From positions 1,228,001 to 1,292,000 of the forward strand of contig NZ_CP021081.1 in NCBI RefSeq assembly GCF_003444775.1: 64,000 nt of DNA, in the 5' to 3' direction. The notes below the pieces were generated by a model. That model did no database searches, had not been told where the DNA came from, and saw nothing but the letters and a program-made list of their open reading frames with translations. Made by a program: the position numbers and the translations under genes. Positions within the stretch are counted from its first letter, which is position 1; the number at the start of each line of letters is the position of its first letter. Shown piece after piece: positions 34,517 through 46,964 of the stretch. This DNA comes from Deinococcus ficus. GTDB lineage: Bacteria; Deinococcota; Deinococci; Deinococcales; Deinococcaceae.

Positions 34517-35125
34517 GTGCCCCTCACCGCCCCGCGCTTCCTGGCCCCGCTGCTCGCGCTGACCTGCGGCGCCGCCCTCGCCGCCCCGCCCATCTGCCCC
34601 CCTGAACCGCCCGAATCGCCGGAACGTGAAGCCGCCTGGACCCGCGCCCTGGCGAACCTGAGCACGCTGTCCCTGAACCTTCCCGAGAAGGCGGAACCGA
34701 CCGTGCTGATGCCGGTGGACGGCGTGCGCGTGCGCGACGTGGACGACACCTGGGGCGGCGCCCGCCCGGACGCGCGCCAGCACGCCGGGCAGGACATCTT
34801 CGCGCCGCCCGGCACCTTCGTGCGCTCCGCCACGGACGGCATCGTGTGGCGGATCGGGGAGAGTGCCGCCGGGGGCCGCTGGGTGTACGTGCTGGGCGCC
34901 GGTGGACGGCGGTACTACTACGCGCACCTGGACCGCGTGAACCGCGACCTGCGCGAGGGCCAGCGCGTGACCGCCCGGACGATCCTGGGCGTGGTCGGGC
35001 AGACCGGGAACGCCGTGAACACGCCCGCGCACCTGCACTTCTCGATCTTCACGAAGTTCGATCCGGCGGCGGAGTGCCGGTTCCTGGCGATCAATCCGCT
35101 GCCCCTGCTGCGCGACCGCCCCTGA
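34517..35125 (+). CDS. exported LytM/M23-type peptidase
   Basis: A 202-residue protein with a signal peptide (ending near AALAAPP) and a peptidase M23 domain. Zinc ligands are His89 and Asp93 in RQHAGQDIFAPPG and His174 in AHLHFSI, with catalytic His172 and the helper His137 (YYYAHLD). Such proteins cut cell-wall peptide bridges. The GTG start is six bases after TAGTCT (34505-34510). Confidence 0.9.
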   Translation: MPLTAPRFLAPLLALTCGAALAAPPICPPEPPESPEREAAWTRALANLSTLSLNLPEKAEPTVLMPVDGVRVRDVDDTWGGARPDARQHAGQDIFAPPGTFVRSATDGIVWRIGESAAGGRWVYVLGAGGRRYYYAHLDRVNRDLREGQRVTARTILGVVGQTGNAVNTPAHLHFSIFTKFDPAAECRFLAINPLPLLRDRP

Positions 35126-35149
35126 CTTTACCGCCTCTGACCTCAGGGA

Positions 35150-35183
35150 GAACGCGCCGACCGGTCCACGGGGCGGCGCGTTC
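35150..35183. terminator. terminator-like hairpin between convergent genes
   Basis: Stem GAACGCGCCG/CGGCGCGTTC (10 bp) between the peptidase and the sugar permease gene. No clear T tail on either strand. Confidence 0.5.
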
Positions 35184-35200
35184 ACGGGGGGCGAAGTGGA

Positions 35201-36052
35201 TCAGCCTTTCACGGCGCCGGCGGTCAGACCGGACACGATGTTCCGCTGGAACACCAGCACCAGGATGATCAGCGGCACCGTCACTACGATGCTGGCCGCC
35301 ATGATCGGACCCCACGGCTGGTCGAACTGCGTGGCGCCGGAGTAATTTCCGATCACGACCGGCACGGTGCGGTTGCTGCTGGTGAAGGTGAGGGCGAACA
35401 GGTACTCGTTCCAGCAGTTGATGAACGCCAGCAGCCCGGTGGTGACCAGGGCCGGCATCATCACCGGGAACAGCACCAGGAACAGCGTCTGGAGCGGTGA
35501 GGCGCCGTCCACCAGGGCCGCTTCCTCCAGTTCGCCCGGGATGTCCCGCACGAAACTGGTCAGCACCCACACCGTGAAGGGAATCGTGAAGATCAGGTAC
35601 GACAGGATCAGCCCGGCCGGGTTGTTGAACAGCCCCGCGCTGCGGATCAGGGTGAAGAGGCCGCCCAGCACCGCGATCTGCGGGAACACGCTGACCGCCA
35701 GGATGATGTACATGATCATCTGCTTGCCGCGGAAGCGGAAGCGGCCCAGGGCATACGCGGCGAAACTGCCGATCAGCAGGCTGATGGCGACGCTGCCGAT
35801 CGCCACCATCAGGCTGAACAGCAGCCCCTTCTGGAAGCTGGGATTGGCAAGCACCAGCTGGTAGTTCACCAGGGTCCAGGGGGCGGTGATGAACTTGTCC
35901 GGGGTGAGCCCCAGGTCACTGGAGCGGCGGAAACTGGTCAGCACCGCCCAGAAGAAGGGCAGCAGCAGGTACGCAGCGATGGCCGTGACCAGCAGGTAGA
36001 ACAGCGTGCGCTGCACGAGGTACAGGGCCGGGTTGGTGCGTTTCAGGTCCAC
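35201..36052 (-). CDS. sugar ABC transporter permease, MalG type
   Basis: A 283-residue inner-membrane permease with six hydrophobic segments and the EAA loop [21 protein letters not shown] that contacts the ATPase. The C-terminus [16 protein letters not shown] is the standard MalG-type ending. It is the third gene of the binding protein - MalF - MalG order and follows the MalF gene by 37 bases. Confidence 0.93.
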   Translation of the reverse strand: MDLKRTNPALYLVQRTLFYLLVTAIAAYLLLPFFWAVLTSFRRSSDLGLTPDKFITAPWTLVNYQLVLANPSFQKGLLFSLMVAIGSVAISLLIGSFAAYALGRFRFRGKQMIMYIILAVSVFPQIAVLGGLFTLIRSAGLFNNPAGLILSYLIFTIPFTVWVLTSFVRDIPGELEEAALVDGASPLQTLFLVLFPVMMPALVTTGLLAFINCWNEYLFALTFTSSNRTVPVVIGNYSGATQFDQPWGPIMAASIVVTVPLIILVLVFQRNIVSGLTAGAVKG

Positions 36053-36089
36053 GGGCCACCTCCGTCGGCCTGGTCAGGGAAGCGCCGCA

Positions 36090-37067
36090 TCAGTCGAACC
36101 TCACGCGGAAGGCGGTGACGTACATCACCACGATCACCATGATGATCAGGAAGATCGCCACGGCCACCGCGCTGCCCAGGCCCAGCAGGGAATTGTCGAT
36201 CAGTTGCAGCCGGGCGTACCCGGTCATGCTGGTCGCGGCGGCCGTGTTCGGCCCCAGCATCACGTACATCACGTCGAAGACGCGCAGCGCGTCCAGGCTG
36301 CGGAACACCAGTGCCACCAGCAGCGCCGGGCGCAGCAGCGGCAGCGTCAGGCGCCAGAACTGCGTCCACTTGCTCGCGCCGTCCATGTCGGCCGCCTCGT
36401 ACATGTCCCCTGGCAGGCTCTGCAGCCCGGCCAGGATCAGCAGCGCCATGAAGGACGTGGTCTTCCACACGTCCACGGCGATCAGGGCCCAGATGGCCTT
36501 GTCCGGTTCGGCCAGCAGCGCGATGCCGCGCCCGTCCTCGCTGAAGCGCGACAGCAGACCGTTGCCGATCAGCCCGAACGAGTCGTTGTACATGTACGCC
36601 CACATCTGCGCGGACACCACCGTGGGAATCGCCCAGGGCACCAGCATGGCCGTGCGCAGGAACGACCGCCCCCGGAAGGCGCTGTTCACGACCAGCGCGA
36701 TGATCATGCCCAGCACCGTCTCCAGGAACACCGACACCACCGTGAATAGCAGGGTGTTCTTCACCGCCTGCCACCACTGCGGGTCGGCCAGGAACCCGAT
36801 GGCGCCGTCCTCGGTGCGGAAGTAGAAGTTGTCCAGGCCCGCCCAGGTCGCCTGGTCGGGGGCGGTCAGGTCGGCGCTGTGAAACGAGAAGAAGATCGTG
36901 CGGTACAGGGGGTAGCCGGCCACCAGGGCAATGGCGATCAGGGTGGGCAGCAGCAGCCACATCGCCTGCCGGGCGCGGGCGGCCTCGATCCCGCGCCGCC
37001 GCCGGGTGGTGGGCACGGTGGGCGGGGGCACGACGGGGGGTGGAATCGGGGGCGTCTGGGTCGTCAT
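36090..37067 (-). CDS. sugar ABC transporter permease, MalF type
   Basis: A 325-residue permease. After a Pro-rich cytoplasmic tail it has about six membrane segments and the EAA loop [20 protein letters not shown]. It pairs with the MalG-type permease to form the channel. The Pro/Thr-rich start ([14 protein letters not shown]) is unusual. It lies 102 bases after the binding-protein gene. Confidence 0.92.
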   Translation of the reverse strand: MTTQTPPIPPPVVPPPTVPTTRRRRGIEAARARQAMWLLLPTLIAIALVAGYPLYRTIFFSFHSADLTAPDQATWAGLDNFYFRTEDGAIGFLADPQWWQAVKNTLLFTVVSVFLETVLGMIIALVVNSAFRGRSFLRTAMLVPWAIPTVVSAQMWAYMYNDSFGLIGNGLLSRFSEDGRGIALLAEPDKAIWALIAVDVWKTTSFMALLILAGLQSLPGDMYEAADMDGASKWTQFWRLTLPLLRPALLVALVFRSLDALRVFDVMYVMLGPNTAAATSMTGYARLQLIDNSLLGLGSAVAVAIFLIIMVIVVMYVTAFRVRFD

Positions 37068-37169
37068 CGTGGACCTCCGGAAGCGGGCGGGGCAGTGGGG
37101 AAGCAGGCAGGGACCGCCGGCGTGCCGGGCGGTCCCCCACGGACCGGGCTCAGCCGGTCACGCGGCCGC

Positions 37170-38438
37170 TCACCAGGCGCGGCCCTTGATGCGGGTGATG
37201 TCGGCCGACAGTTTCGCCACGGCCGCCTGGCCTTTCTTCTTGCCGGTCAGCACGTCGGTCACGGCGTTCGCCATGGCCTGGGAGACCTGGTTGTACTTGG
37301 TCTTGGTGGGGCCGGACGGGCGCGCCACGGCGCTGGTAAACACGCTGTACAGGCTGCCGAAGAAGGGGTTTTTCGCCAGGACGTCCTTGTCCTTGTACAG
37401 GCTGACGATGGTGGGGTTGTACGCACCCTCGATCGCGCGGATCTTCTGCTCCTCAGGACCGGTGAGATAGCGCACGAGGCTGATCGCGGCGTCTTGGTTC
37501 TTGCTGTACTTGCTCACGCCCAGGTTCCAGCCGCCGAGCGTGGCGGCGTTCCCGGCGCCGCCGCTGGGCAGCGGGGCCACGCCGATCTTGCCCTTGATCT
37601 TGCTGTCGTCGCCCTGCCCGAGCGCCCAGGCGTACGGCCAGTTGCGCATGAAGGCGGCGTTGCCGGCCTGGAAGATGCCGCGGGCTTCTTCCTCGCCGTA
37701 GGTGGTCACGCCGGCGGGGCTGATGGTGCGGATCCAGCTGGCGGCGGTGTCCAGCGCCTTGGCGGCCTTGGCGTTGTTGATGGTGACCTTGCCGCTGGCG
37801 TCCACAACGGTGCCGCCGCCGTGCGACACGATCCATTCCATGGCGTCGCACACGAGGCCCTCGTAGTTCTTGCCCTGGAAGACGAACCCGGTGAAGGCCT
37901 TGTTCGTCTTCTGCTCGCCGTCCTGGATCTTCTTCGCCATGGTGGCGAGTTCCGCCCAGGTTTTCGGGGCGCTCTTGTAGCCGTACTTGGCGAGCAGGTC
38001 GGTGCGGTAGTACAGCAGGCCGGCGTCGGTGAACCAGGGCAGCGCCATCAGCTGGTTGTCCACGGTGTTCGCGGCGATGATGCCCTTGAAGTGGGCGTTC
38101 ACCTCGGCGGCCGGGACCTTGGTCTTGAGGTTCACGAAGTGCTGGGCGAGCTGCCCGGGCCAGACGATGTCCAGCTGGTACACGTCGATGTCGCTGCTCT
38201 TGGCGGCGAGCTGCTGCTTGTACAGGCCCAGGCGGTCGTTCGTGAGGTTGGGGCTCTCGAAGATGTTCACGGTGTTGCCGGTCTTCTTGGCCCAGCGGGC
38301 GGCGCCGTCCTTGCACATCTGGAGTTCCATGCCGACGGTGCCGCAGGCCATGGTGACCGTGACCGCCTGCGACTGGCTGGCGGAGGCCAGGGTGAGGGCG
38401 AGGGTGGCGGCGGCGAGACAGCGGGTGCTCTTACGCAT
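37170..38438 (-). CDS. sugar-binding protein of an ABC transporter
   Basis: A 422-residue extracellular solute-binding protein of family 1, with a signal peptide ending near SQSQA. The mature part has [35 protein letters not shown] and [17 protein letters not shown], segments typical of the maltose/trehalose group. The exact sugar is not shown by sequence. ATG 38438 is preceded by AGGAG; an upstream in-frame start would include the operator region and is rejected. No ATPase gene is adjacent, so a shared MalK/MsiK-type ATPase elsewhere is likely. Confidence 0.92.
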   Translation of the reverse strand: MRKSTRCLAAATLALTLASASQSQAVTVTMACGTVGMELQMCKDGAARWAKKTGNTVNIFESPNLTNDRLGLYKQQLAAKSSDIDVYQLDIVWPGQLAQHFVNLKTKVPAAEVNAHFKGIIAANTVDNQLMALPWFTDAGLLYYRTDLLAKYGYKSAPKTWAELATMAKKIQDGEQKTNKAFTGFVFQGKNYEGLVCDAMEWIVSHGGGTVVDASGKVTINNAKAAKALDTAASWIRTISPAGVTTYGEEEARGIFQAGNAAFMRNWPYAWALGQGDDSKIKGKIGVAPLPSGGAGNAATLGGWNLGVSKYSKNQDAAISLVRYLTGPEEQKIRAIEGAYNPTIVSLYKDKDVLAKNPFFGSLYSVFTSAVARPSGPTKTKYNQVSQAMANAVTDVLTGKKKGQAAVAKLSADITRIKGRAW

Positions 38439-38505
38439 AATCACTCCTGGGCGGGGCGCCGGGCCCCACGACTGAATGGAATTCCGGACAACGGACTCCC
38501 GTGAC

Positions 38506-38517
38506 GGAAGCGTTTCC
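38506..38517. promoter_or_regulatory. LacI-type operator
   Basis: GGAAGCGTTTCC matches the LacI-family operator core (GGAAACGTTTCC) with one change, and lies about 17-28 bases downstream of the predicted transcription start of the sugar transporter. A repressor bound here would block elongation and be released by the sugar. Confidence 0.7.
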
Positions 38518-38540
38518 AAACCTGTGCTGTTGGTGCCCGA

Positions 38541-38569
38541 AGGCTACACCCGGCCCCCACACCTGTCAA
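38541..38569 (-). promoter_or_regulatory. sigma-70-type promoter of the sugar ABC operon
   Basis: On the minus strand: TTGACA (38564-38569), a 17-base spacer, TAGCCT (38541-38546). The leader to the ATG at 38438 is about 95 bases and contains the operator and an AGGAG ribosome site. Confidence 0.75.
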
Positions 38570-38590
38570 TGACCCACACGAATGGTGCAC

Positions 38591-38620
38591 AAAGAAAAAG
38601 GGCGTGCAGGACGCACGCCC
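38591..38620 (-). terminator. terminator of the AlbA-type regulator gene
   Basis: On the minus strand an 8-bp stem GGGCGTGC/GCACGCCC is followed by TTTTTCTTT, just after the stop of the upstream gene. Confidence 0.85.
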
Positions 38621-38637
38621 CCAGAGCACAGCCGGAC

Positions 38638-40419
<1,782 letters not shown>

Positions 40420-40443
40420 GGCCTGGAAGTATACCCGCCCTCG

Positions 40444-40884
40444 TCAGTCCGGCGTCCCTGACCGCCTTACCCAGGACCGCTCGGTCCGCACGATTCCGCC
40501 CTCCAGCCAGACCAGGGCCACCCGGCCGCCCCGGCCCCACAGCACCGCCCGCTGCCGGAACCTCCGGCCCAGCGCCGCGGCGCCGGTCAGGTCCAGACCG
40601 GAAATCAGCCGGGCCTCTTCCTCCCACGGCGCGCTGCCGTTGACCACGGGCCGCGCCGGACGTCCCAGGGCACGCAGCGCTCGGTCCAACTCCGCCGAGG
40701 CCGCCCGGTTCTCGGCCTCGGCCTGCGGCTGTCCCGCGGGATTCCATGCGGTCACGATGGCCCACGCCTCCCCGCCCGGCGCCCAGGGGGGACGGCCGTG
40801 CCGCACAGGCTCCAGGGTGAACCGCCACCCTGGCGGGCCGTACACCGCCGCCCGGAAGGCCACGTCCTGCCCCGGGTCCGCCAC
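40444..40884 (-). CDS. DUF3293-like protein
   Basis: A 146-residue protein whose segments EAWAIVTAWNPAGQP and AENRAASAELDRALRAL match the form of DUF3293 proteins. Function unknown. The GTG start is three bases after the stop of the upstream secreted-protein gene, so it is the third gene of the truD operon. Confidence 0.65.
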   Translation of the reverse strand: MADPGQDVAFRAAVYGPPGWRFTLEPVRHGRPPWAPGGEAWAIVTAWNPAGQPQAEAENRAASAELDRALRALGRPARPVVNGSAPWEEEARLISGLDLTGAAALGRRFRQRAVLWGRGGRVALVWLEGGIVRTERSWVRRSGTPD

Positions 40885-40887
40885 CGG

Positions 40888-41259
40888 TCAGCGAACGACG
40901 GGCGTCATCACGTTCAGCACCTGGCCGTCCCCGAAACGCATGACCAGCGCGACCTTCTGCCCCTTCGTGTACGAGCCGCCCAGCACCACCCGGTACCCGG
41001 ACAGTTCGTTCAGCGAGAGCTGCCGCTGCACCGGGATGCTCTGCACCACCTTGCAGCGGGGCAGGCACTGCATCAGTCGCGCCTGCCCCGCCGGGCCCCA
41101 CACCCCACGCAGGGTCGTGAGCTTGCCGGCCGACACCAGCCCGGACAGCAGCAGCACCCCGTTTTTCGTGACCAGCGTGACCTTCGCCGACGGCTGCGCC
41201 ACCGTCACGCCGCCCATGAGGGCGCACAGCAGCGCCACCCGCACCGCGCGGCCGCTCAC
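40888..41259 (-). CDS. small secreted protein of unknown function
   Basis: A 123-residue protein with a signal peptide ending near VTVAQPS. The mature part has two Cys in LMQCLPRCK that may form a disulfide. I recognise no family. The GTG start overlaps the truD stop by four bases (GTGA). Confidence 0.65.
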   Translation of the reverse strand: MSGRAVRVALLCALMGGVTVAQPSAKVTLVTKNGVLLLSGLVSAGKLTTLRGVWGPAGQARLMQCLPRCKVVQSIPVQRQLSLNELSGYRVVLGGSYTKGQKVALVMRFGDGQVLNVMTPVVR

Positions 41260-42362
41260 GCCTCGTCTCCCGCCATGTCGGCCCCGGTGTCGTCTGAGCC
41301 CTCGCCACCCTCCAGGTCCGGCAGTGCGGCGTCCACCGGGACCTTCATGACCTCCCGCAGCACACTCGTGGCGAAACTCCCGCGCGGCAGCGTGAATGCC
41401 AGCGTGAAGCCGTCCTCGTGCGCGGTCACGGCCGTGTCCCCGGGGTACACCCGGGTCAGGCGCCGGTCCCCCTTCCGGGACGCGAACGCCTCCGGCGTCA
41501 GGTCGAACGCCGCCAGCGCCTCGCGCTCCAGCTCCCCGGCGTCCAGCGTCAGGGGTTTGACCTTCCGGCCGAACAGCGTGCCGGTCGCGCTCACCTCACC
41601 TCGCTCCGCCCGGCGCGTCTCCGCAGCGGCGTCCAGCACCTGGAATACGCCGCCGGTGTCGTGCTTCTTCGCCATGTCGCCGGCCAGCAGCGCCGCGAAC
41701 ACGCCGCGTTCCAGGCGCAGGCTCACGAAGCGGTTGAAGATCACGCTCTGCAGGCTGGTCGTCAGAAAGCGCCGCACGCGCGGGTCCCGCACCCGCGACT
41801 CGCCCCGCAGGACCCGCAGGCCCTCCTCGGCGTTCACGCCGCCCAGCCCGAAGCGCTGCGGCCCGAAGTAGTTCGGCACGCCCGCCTGCGTCAGGCGCTC
41901 CAGCACCCGCGCCGCCCGTCCGGCCTGCCCGGGCGCCTGCCGCACCCGCACCTCGAAGCGGTTGCCGCTCAGGTGCCCCATCGCCAGCTTGTTCCCGTGC
42001 CGCGTCACGTCCAGCACACTCACCCCCTCCAGCGAGAACGACCCCAGCCGCCCCTCCACCTTCGCGGGGAGACTCACCCACTGCCGCGTCACGGCGTGCC
42101 GGTCCTTCAGGCCGGCCACGCCGATGTCCCGGTCCCGCACGCCCAGCTGCGCCGCGAGCTCCCGCAGGACGTGCGCGGTGGTGTGCCCCCGCTTCTCCAG
42201 CTGCACGAACAGGAACTCCCCGTCCCCGGACAGGGGGTAGGCGGGCTGCTCCTCGACCCGGAAATCCTCCGGAGTGACGCGCAGCACGCCGCCCGTCCCG
42301 TCCTCTGCGGAGAGCGCCGCCAGGGCGGACCAGTCAAACACCAGACTCACGATGATGCCCAC
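41256..42362 (-). CDS. truD: tRNA pseudouridine(13) synthase TruD
   Basis: TruD makes pseudouridine at position 13 of tRNA(Glu). The 368-residue product has the family motifs [10 protein letters not shown] (31-40), the catalytic Asp87 in [11 protein letters not shown] and GNRFEVRVR, then NYFGPQRFG. Deinococcus TruD has about this length. The first GTG (42362) lies inside the TAGGGT box, so a GTG four codons downstream (42350) is the more probable start if the gene is leaderless. It begins an operon with two small genes. Confidence 0.92.
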   Translation of the reverse strand: MGIIVSLVFDWSALAALSAEDGTGGVLRVTPEDFRVEEQPAYPLSGDGEFLFVQLEKRGHTTAHVLRELAAQLGVRDRDIGVAGLKDRHAVTRQWVSLPAKVEGRLGSFSLEGVSVLDVTRHGNKLAMGHLSGNRFEVRVRQAPGQAGRAARVLERLTQAGVPNYFGPQRFGLGGVNAEEGLRVLRGESRVRDPRVRRFLTTSLQSVIFNRFVSLRLERGVFAALLAGDMAKKHDTGGVFQVLDAAAETRRAERGEVSATGTLFGRKVKPLTLDAGELEREALAAFDLTPEAFASRKGDRRLTRVYPGDTAVTAHEDGFTLAFTLPRGSFATSVLREVMKVPVDAALPDLEGGEGSDDTGADMAGDEA

Positions 42363-42432
42363 CCTACCGCAGCCGGCCCCCCTGAGGGTGTGAACCGCGC
42401 CGCATCCGGACCCGGCGTGGGCGCCCGGCCGC

Positions 42433-43293
42433 TCAGTTGAGTACCCGTTCCGCGCCGGCCGGGCGCGCCGGCACCCAGTCGGCGCGGAACAGGTGCGGCG
42501 GGGCGTCCGGGCGTTCCGGGCGGTACCACACGCGCACGCCGCCGTCCCCGGGGCCCAGCGGCACGAACACCTCCTCGCCCACGCCCAGCACCTCCAGCGG
42601 CGTGCCGTCCGGGCGGCGGGGGCGCATCCAGGCGTTCACGCCCGCCGGCGACCACCCCGCCAGCAGCAGCGGGCGCGGCGAGACGTTCCTCAGCTGCGCG
42701 CCGTTCCCGGTCAGGGTCACGCTGAGTTCCGGCCAGGCCGGGCTGACCGCCTCGGCCCAGCGGGTCGTGAACCCCACGGTTTTCAGCGGAGGCACCAGAG
42801 CCCGCCCGCCCGGCCGGCGCGCCCCGCGCGGCCGGCCCAGCACCGAGAGCAGCACCGCCACGCACGCCACCAGCCCCAGCAGGCCCGTGACGCCCGTCCA
42901 GGGGTCCCGCGGCCCCAGGGGCCCCGGCGAGAGGATCAGCGTGCCGGCCAGCACCACCCCCACCAGCGCCCAGCCGACCCGCTCCCACTGCGGCGCGCGG
43001 CCCGGAGCAGGGACGAAGGCCGCCGGCCAGAACTCCGCGAGCAGCAGCAGGCCCGCCCCCACCCCGAACAGGGCCGGCACGTCCAGCAGCTGCGCCAGCA
43101 GCAGCGCCCCCAGGCCCGGCACCGCCCACCACGCCACGCGCGGGGTGTACCCCAGGCGCGCCTCGCGCCACACCCGGCCCCACCAGTACGCCGCGATCAG
43201 GCCCAGCATGACCGCGTACAGCGGGGTCAGCGGCCCGCCCGTCAGCGCCGGAAGCAGCCCGGCCAGCCCCGTGTTCCACCAAGCAGCCTGCAT
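42433..43293 (-). CDS. membrane protein of unknown function
   Basis: A 286-residue protein with about five hydrophobic segments in the first 155 residues, then a soluble C-terminal domain of about 120 residues with [20 protein letters not shown]. No known family. The ATG at 43293 is preferred: GACAGT lies seven bases before it. An in-frame GTG three codons upstream is possible. Confidence 0.6.
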   Translation of the reverse strand: MQAAWWNTGLAGLLPALTGGPLTPLYAVMLGLIAAYWWGRVWREARLGYTPRVAWWAVPGLGALLLAQLLDVPALFGVGAGLLLLAEFWPAAFVPAPGRAPQWERVGWALVGVVLAGTLILSPGPLGPRDPWTGVTGLLGLVACVAVLLSVLGRPRGARRPGGRALVPPLKTVGFTTRWAEAVSPAWPELSVTLTGNGAQLRNVSPRPLLLAGWSPAGVNAWMRPRRPDGTPLEVLGVGEEVFVPLGPGDGGVRVWYRPERPDAPPHLFRADWVPARPAGAERVLN

Positions 43294-43346
43294 GCCTGTC
43301 ACTGTCTCACACCTCTCCCCGCGCGCTCAGGCGGCCCGCTTTCATT

Positions 43347-44075
43347 TCAGCGGCCGCGTTCCCGGTCGTCCGCCCCCGTGTGCCGCCCCAGCCCGCCGGA
43401 CGCGCCGGGCGTTCCGCCAGCCTGCCGCTCCGGCGACGCGGAGAACCCGGTGGGGGAGAGGCCCACCGTCCCTGGCGCCATCCCGGCGCCGGTGGTGGTG
43501 GAACCGACCGGCGGGACCCCGGTGGTCAGGGGCTGCCCGTGTCGCTGCACCTCGTGCGCCACGTGCCCGATCTGGTCTTTCAGGATCTGCTCCCATGCGG
43601 TCTGCACGGCGTTCAGGCTGCCCGGCATGCTGAACACCGCCGCGCCCCGCACCAGCCCGGCGGTCGCGCGGGAGAACATGGCCGCGCCGCCCACCTGGGC
43701 GTACGAGAGCATCCGGAACAGCTCCCCGAACCCCGGCATGGGCTTGGTGAGCAGCGACTCCACCACCGGCACGGTCACGTCCCGGCCGGTCACGCCGGTG
43801 CCGCCCGTCACCAGGACCACCGTCGCCTCGCGGGTCAGGGCCACCAGGGCCGAACGGATCTCCACGGCGTCGTCCCGCACGATGCGCCGCGCCACCACCT
43901 GATGCCCGGCGGCCAGCAGCTCGCGGTGCAGGTACGCCCCGCTCTGGTCGGTGGCCTCCTGCCGCGTGTCGCTCACCGTGATTACCGCCACCCGCACCGA
44001 CGCGGGCGCCGCCGCGCGGTGCTCCTGGGAGGACGCCGAATCGGGGCGGGTGCCGTCGGGGGGCAGCAGGGTCAT
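43347..44075 (-). CDS. moaB: molybdenum cofactor biosynthesis protein MoaB/MogA type
   Basis: The first 170 residues are a MoaB/MogA domain that adenylylates molybdopterin: [39 protein letters not shown] and [15 protein letters not shown]. The product is 242 residues, about 70 longer than usual. The extension is Gly/Thr/Pro-rich ([19 protein letters not shown]) and looks disordered. ATG 44075 is six bases after TATCGT (44082-44087). No other moa/moe gene is in the window. Confidence 0.88.
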   Translation of the reverse strand: MTLLPPDGTRPDSASSQEHRAAAPASVRVAVITVSDTRQEATDQSGAYLHRELLAAGHQVVARRIVRDDAVEIRSALVALTREATVVLVTGGTGVTGRDVTVPVVESLLTKPMPGFGELFRMLSYAQVGGAAMFSRATAGLVRGAAVFSMPGSLNAVQTAWEQILKDQIGHVAHEVQRHGQPLTTGVPPVGSTTTGAGMAPGTVGLSPTGFSASPERQAGGTPGASGGLGRHTGADDRERGR

Positions 44076-44134
44076 GCGCTCACGATAGCCAATTCTGGTG
44101 CGCCCCAGGGCCGCACATCCCGGGCCTGGCCCGG

Positions 44135-44992
44135 TTACCGGCCGGCGCTGAGCACCTGCTGCACCCGCTCCGGCAGCGCGGCCCGGTCCGCGCGGGTCAC
44201 GGCCGCGCGCGGTTTGCGGCCGTGCAGCGCGAGGTACAGCGTGGCCTGCTCGGCCAGGAAGGCGCGGTAGGCGTCCTCGTGGCCGCTGCGCACGCACTCC
44301 ACGGCCAGCACGTCCAGCTGCTCCGCGAGGTCCCGCAGGGCCAGGAACCGCGCGGCGTTCACGCCACTGTCCCCGAGGCTGTCGGCGTACTCGGTCAGGC
44401 GGTGCGGGGCGCGCATCACGACCCGCGCGGCGCGCCGCACGTTCGGGTCCTCCAGCGTCAGGGCGCAGGCCCGGCAGGGCTGCTCCTTGCTGGGCTCTCC
44501 GCACACCGGGCAGGGCCGCCAGCCCTGCTCCTCGCGCCACTTGCGGGCCCGCGTGATCGCCTCGGCGGCGCGCAGGGCGGCCTGCTTGAGTTCCGGGTCC
44601 TGCACGTCCTGAACGAGTTTCCGGGCGCGGGCCCGGTCGGGGGCGGGCAGCGGCGCGGCGCGCGGCGCATCCGGCGGCGCCTGAATGCTGCCCACGCTGA
44701 AGCGGATCTCCGTGACCGGCTGGTCCTTGAGCAGCGCGTTCAGGGCCTTGAGCAGGTGGTGGCGCTGCATGCTGAGGTGGTGCGCGGTGGCGCTGTCCCG
44801 CACCTCCACGAACAGCGTCCCGCCCTGCTGCGAGCGGGGCCGGGTGATCCGCGCGAGGTCCGCGCCGACCGCCTGCGGCCACGCCAGGATCGCCTGCGCT
44901 TTCTGCACGCCGCGGGCCAGCCGCGCGCTGCTCAGCGTGGCGTTCATGAGTTCGTTCAGGCCGCGCGGGCCGTTCAGGCGGCGCTTCGTCAC
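44135..44992 (-). CDS. DciA-like (DUF721) protein with C-terminal zinc ribbon
   Basis: A 285-residue protein. The N-terminal 100 residues match DUF721/DciA, the ancestral loader of the replicative helicase DnaB: helix [34 protein letters not shown] and the domain end [15 protein letters not shown]. After a Pro/Ala linker comes a Cys4 cluster (Cys161, 164, 173, 176; [16 protein letters not shown]) and a helical tail of about 100 residues. The GTG start overlaps the recF stop by four bases (GTGA), so it is translated with RecF. Its link to recF supports a role at replication forks. Confidence 0.82.
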   Translation of the reverse strand: MTKRRLNGPRGLNELMNATLSSARLARGVQKAQAILAWPQAVGADLARITRPRSQQGGTLFVEVRDSATAHHLSMQRHHLLKALNALLKDQPVTEIRFSVGSIQAPPDAPRAAPLPAPDRARARKLVQDVQDPELKQAALRAAEAITRARKWREEQGWRPCPVCGEPSKEQPCRACALTLEDPNVRRAARVVMRAPHRLTEYADSLGDSGVNAARFLALRDLAEQLDVLAVECVRSGHEDAYRAFLAEQATLYLALHGRKPRAAVTRADRAALPERVQQVLSAGR

Positions 44993-46089
44993 GAGGTCAT
45001 CACCCCCGGCACGGCCTCCGCGAGCCCGTCGTCGTGGTCCGCGGGTTCGGGGCCGTCCAGCGTGAAGCGCCCGGCGTGCGCCCGGAAGGTTCGGGTGGCG
45101 CCGGGGGCGCGCTCCGTGCCGGTCACGATGGCCTGCGGCACGCTGGCCGCGAGGTCCAGCAGGTACTGGCGCCGCGCCGGGTCCAGTTCCGCGCTGAAAT
45201 CGTCGATCAGGAGGACCGGTTTCTCCCCGAACTTCTCGGACAGCAGTTCCAGTTCCGCGCGGCGCAGCGCCAGCGAGATCGTGCGGCCTTCGCCGCGGCT
45301 GGCGTACTCGGTGGCGGGGAAGCCGCCCAGGCTGAGCAGCAGGTCGTCGCGGTGCGGCCCGGTCACGGTGCTGCCCCGCGCGAGTTCCTCGGCGCGGCGG
45401 CCTGCCAGGTCGAAGGCGTACGTTTCCGGCGACGTGGACTCCTGCAGGGTCAGGACCAGCGCCTTGCGGCTGCCGAGCGCGGCGTTCGCGTCCGCGGCGA
45501 GTTCCGCAAGGCGGGTCAGGGCGCGGCGGCGGAACAGCATGATGTCGGTGCCCAACTTGAGGAGCGTGTCGTCCCAGACGTGCATGGCCCACTCCTCGCC
45601 GGATTTCAGGGCGGCGTTGCGCTGCGAGACGGTGCGCTCGTAGCGCGCGAGCTGCTGCCCGTACCGCGCCGAGAGCTTCGACAGCAGCGCGTCCAGGTAC
45701 GCCCGTCGGCCCGACGGGGAGCCGAACACCAGTTCGCTGTCCTCCGGGCGGATCCACACGGCGCTGCCGCGCGGCAGGTCCCCGGCGCGCACGCGCACGC
45801 CGTCCACCTTCAGCTGCCGCCGCCCGCGGCCCAGCCCGACCTCCTGAATGCTCAGGCTGCCGCCGGACTCCAGGTCGGCCCGCACGTACGCCTCCTGCTC
45901 GCCCGCCTGCACCAGTTGCTCCAGGCGGGTCACGTCGGTCAGGCCGGTCAGGGCCAGATACGCGGCCTCCAGCAGATTCGTCTTGCCCGCGCCGTTCTCC
46001 CCGTACACGCCGGTCACCCCGCCCGGGAACGACAGGGTGCCGGGCGCGAGGTTCCGGTAGTTCAGGGTGGAGAGGCTGGACAGCTGCAC
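44989..46089 (-). CDS. recF: DNA repair protein RecF
   Basis: RecF is an SMC-like ATPase that helps load RecA with RecO and RecR at gaps. The 366-residue product has Walker [10 protein letters not shown] (30-38), the signature [19 protein letters not shown] (about 265-283) and Walker [13 protein letters not shown]. The start at GTG 46089 ([14 protein letters not shown]) follows TAGAAT (46097-46102) by seven bases. An ATG three codons upstream lies within the -10 box and is less likely. It is in an operon with the DciA-like gene. Confidence 0.96.
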   Translation of the reverse strand: MQLSSLSTLNYRNLAPGTLSFPGGVTGVYGENGAGKTNLLEAAYLALTGLTDVTRLEQLVQAGEQEAYVRADLESGGSLSIQEVGLGRGRRQLKVDGVRVRAGDLPRGSAVWIRPEDSELVFGSPSGRRAYLDALLSKLSARYGQQLARYERTVSQRNAALKSGEEWAMHVWDDTLLKLGTDIMLFRRRALTRLAELAADANAALGSRKALVLTLQESTSPETYAFDLAGRRAEELARGSTVTGPHRDDLLLSLGGFPATEYASRGEGRTISLALRRAELELLSEKFGEKPVLLIDDFSAELDPARRQYLLDLAASVPQAIVTGTERAPGATRTFRAHAGRFTLDGPEPADHDDGLAEAVPGVMTS

Positions 46090-46172
46090 GCCCCGCATTC
46101 TACGGTCGCCCGCCCCGGCCCTACTGTCGGTCAGGGCAGGGTGAAGGCGCCGGGCGGCCCTATCCTCGGGGC

Positions 46173-46958
46173 ATGACCCGCACCGGCCGGCTCCTGATCG
46201 TCACCCCACACCCCTCCGGCGCGCTGCCCGCCGACGTGCTGCACGACATGCTGGGAGCAGAGATGTTCGAGTCGGGCACCCGCGAGGCGCTGCTGCGCCG
46301 CGTGTTCCTGGACGGCGACCCCTTCACGGACCTGATCTTCCACCGGCCCGGCGCGCGGCACGTGCAGGCCCCCTGGAGCCGCTTCACGGTGGACCTCAAC
46401 CGCGACCGGGACGACCGGGAGGACAACGGCGTGGTCAAACTCACGACCTTCGACCGGCAGGCCCTGTACCCGGAAGGGTTCACGCTGACCGGCGAGGCCC
46501 GCGAGGCCCGGCTGCGCCGCACCTGGGACCCCTTCCACACTCTGCTGGACGCCGAGGCCCGCGAGGCGGCCCTGGTGATCGTGGGGCACGCGATGGCGCC
46601 CACCGGCCCTGCCCTGGGCCCGGACCAGGGCGCCCCCCGCCCGGCCCTTTGCCTGATGACCGGTACGGCCGGCGAGCCCACCGTGCCGGAGGCGCTCTGG
46701 GCGCCGCTTCAGCAGGCGGCCGTGCTAGCCTTCGCGCCGGTGCTGGCGGGCAGCGCCATTCAGGGCGTGACGGTGGGCGTGCCCTGGACCACCGACACCA
46801 TCAGCCGCCAGCTGAGCCGCGCCGGCACGCCCGCGTTCGGCCTGGAGGTGAACAGCGGCCTGTACCTGGACGGCGGCCAGCCGCGCGACGGCGTGCTGCG
46901 GGATCTGAACGCCGCGTTCATCCGGTTCGCGGACGCGGCGCTGGCATTGATCGGGTAA
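46173..46958 (+). CDS. N-formylglutamate amidohydrolase family protein
   Basis: A 261-residue protein of the N-formylglutamate amidohydrolase family (zinc hydrolase). Segments LIVTPHPSGALPADVL, RFTVDLNRDRDDREDNG and FGLEVNSGLYLDGG are typical. In other bacteria such enzymes act in histidine breakdown, but no hut genes are here, so the substrate may differ. The ATG follows TATCCT (46161-46166) by six bases. Confidence 0.8.
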   Translation: MTRTGRLLIVTPHPSGALPADVLHDMLGAEMFESGTREALLRRVFLDGDPFTDLIFHRPGARHVQAPWSRFTVDLNRDRDDREDNGVVKLTTFDRQALYPEGFTLTGEAREARLRRTWDPFHTLLDAEAREAALVIVGHAMAPTGPALGPDQGAPRPALCLMTGTAGEPTVPEALWAPLQQAAVLAFAPVLAGSAIQGVTVGVPWTTDTISRQLSRAGTPAFGLEVNSGLYLDGGQPRDGVLRDLNAAFIRFADAALALIG

Positions 46959-46964
46959 TCCAGT

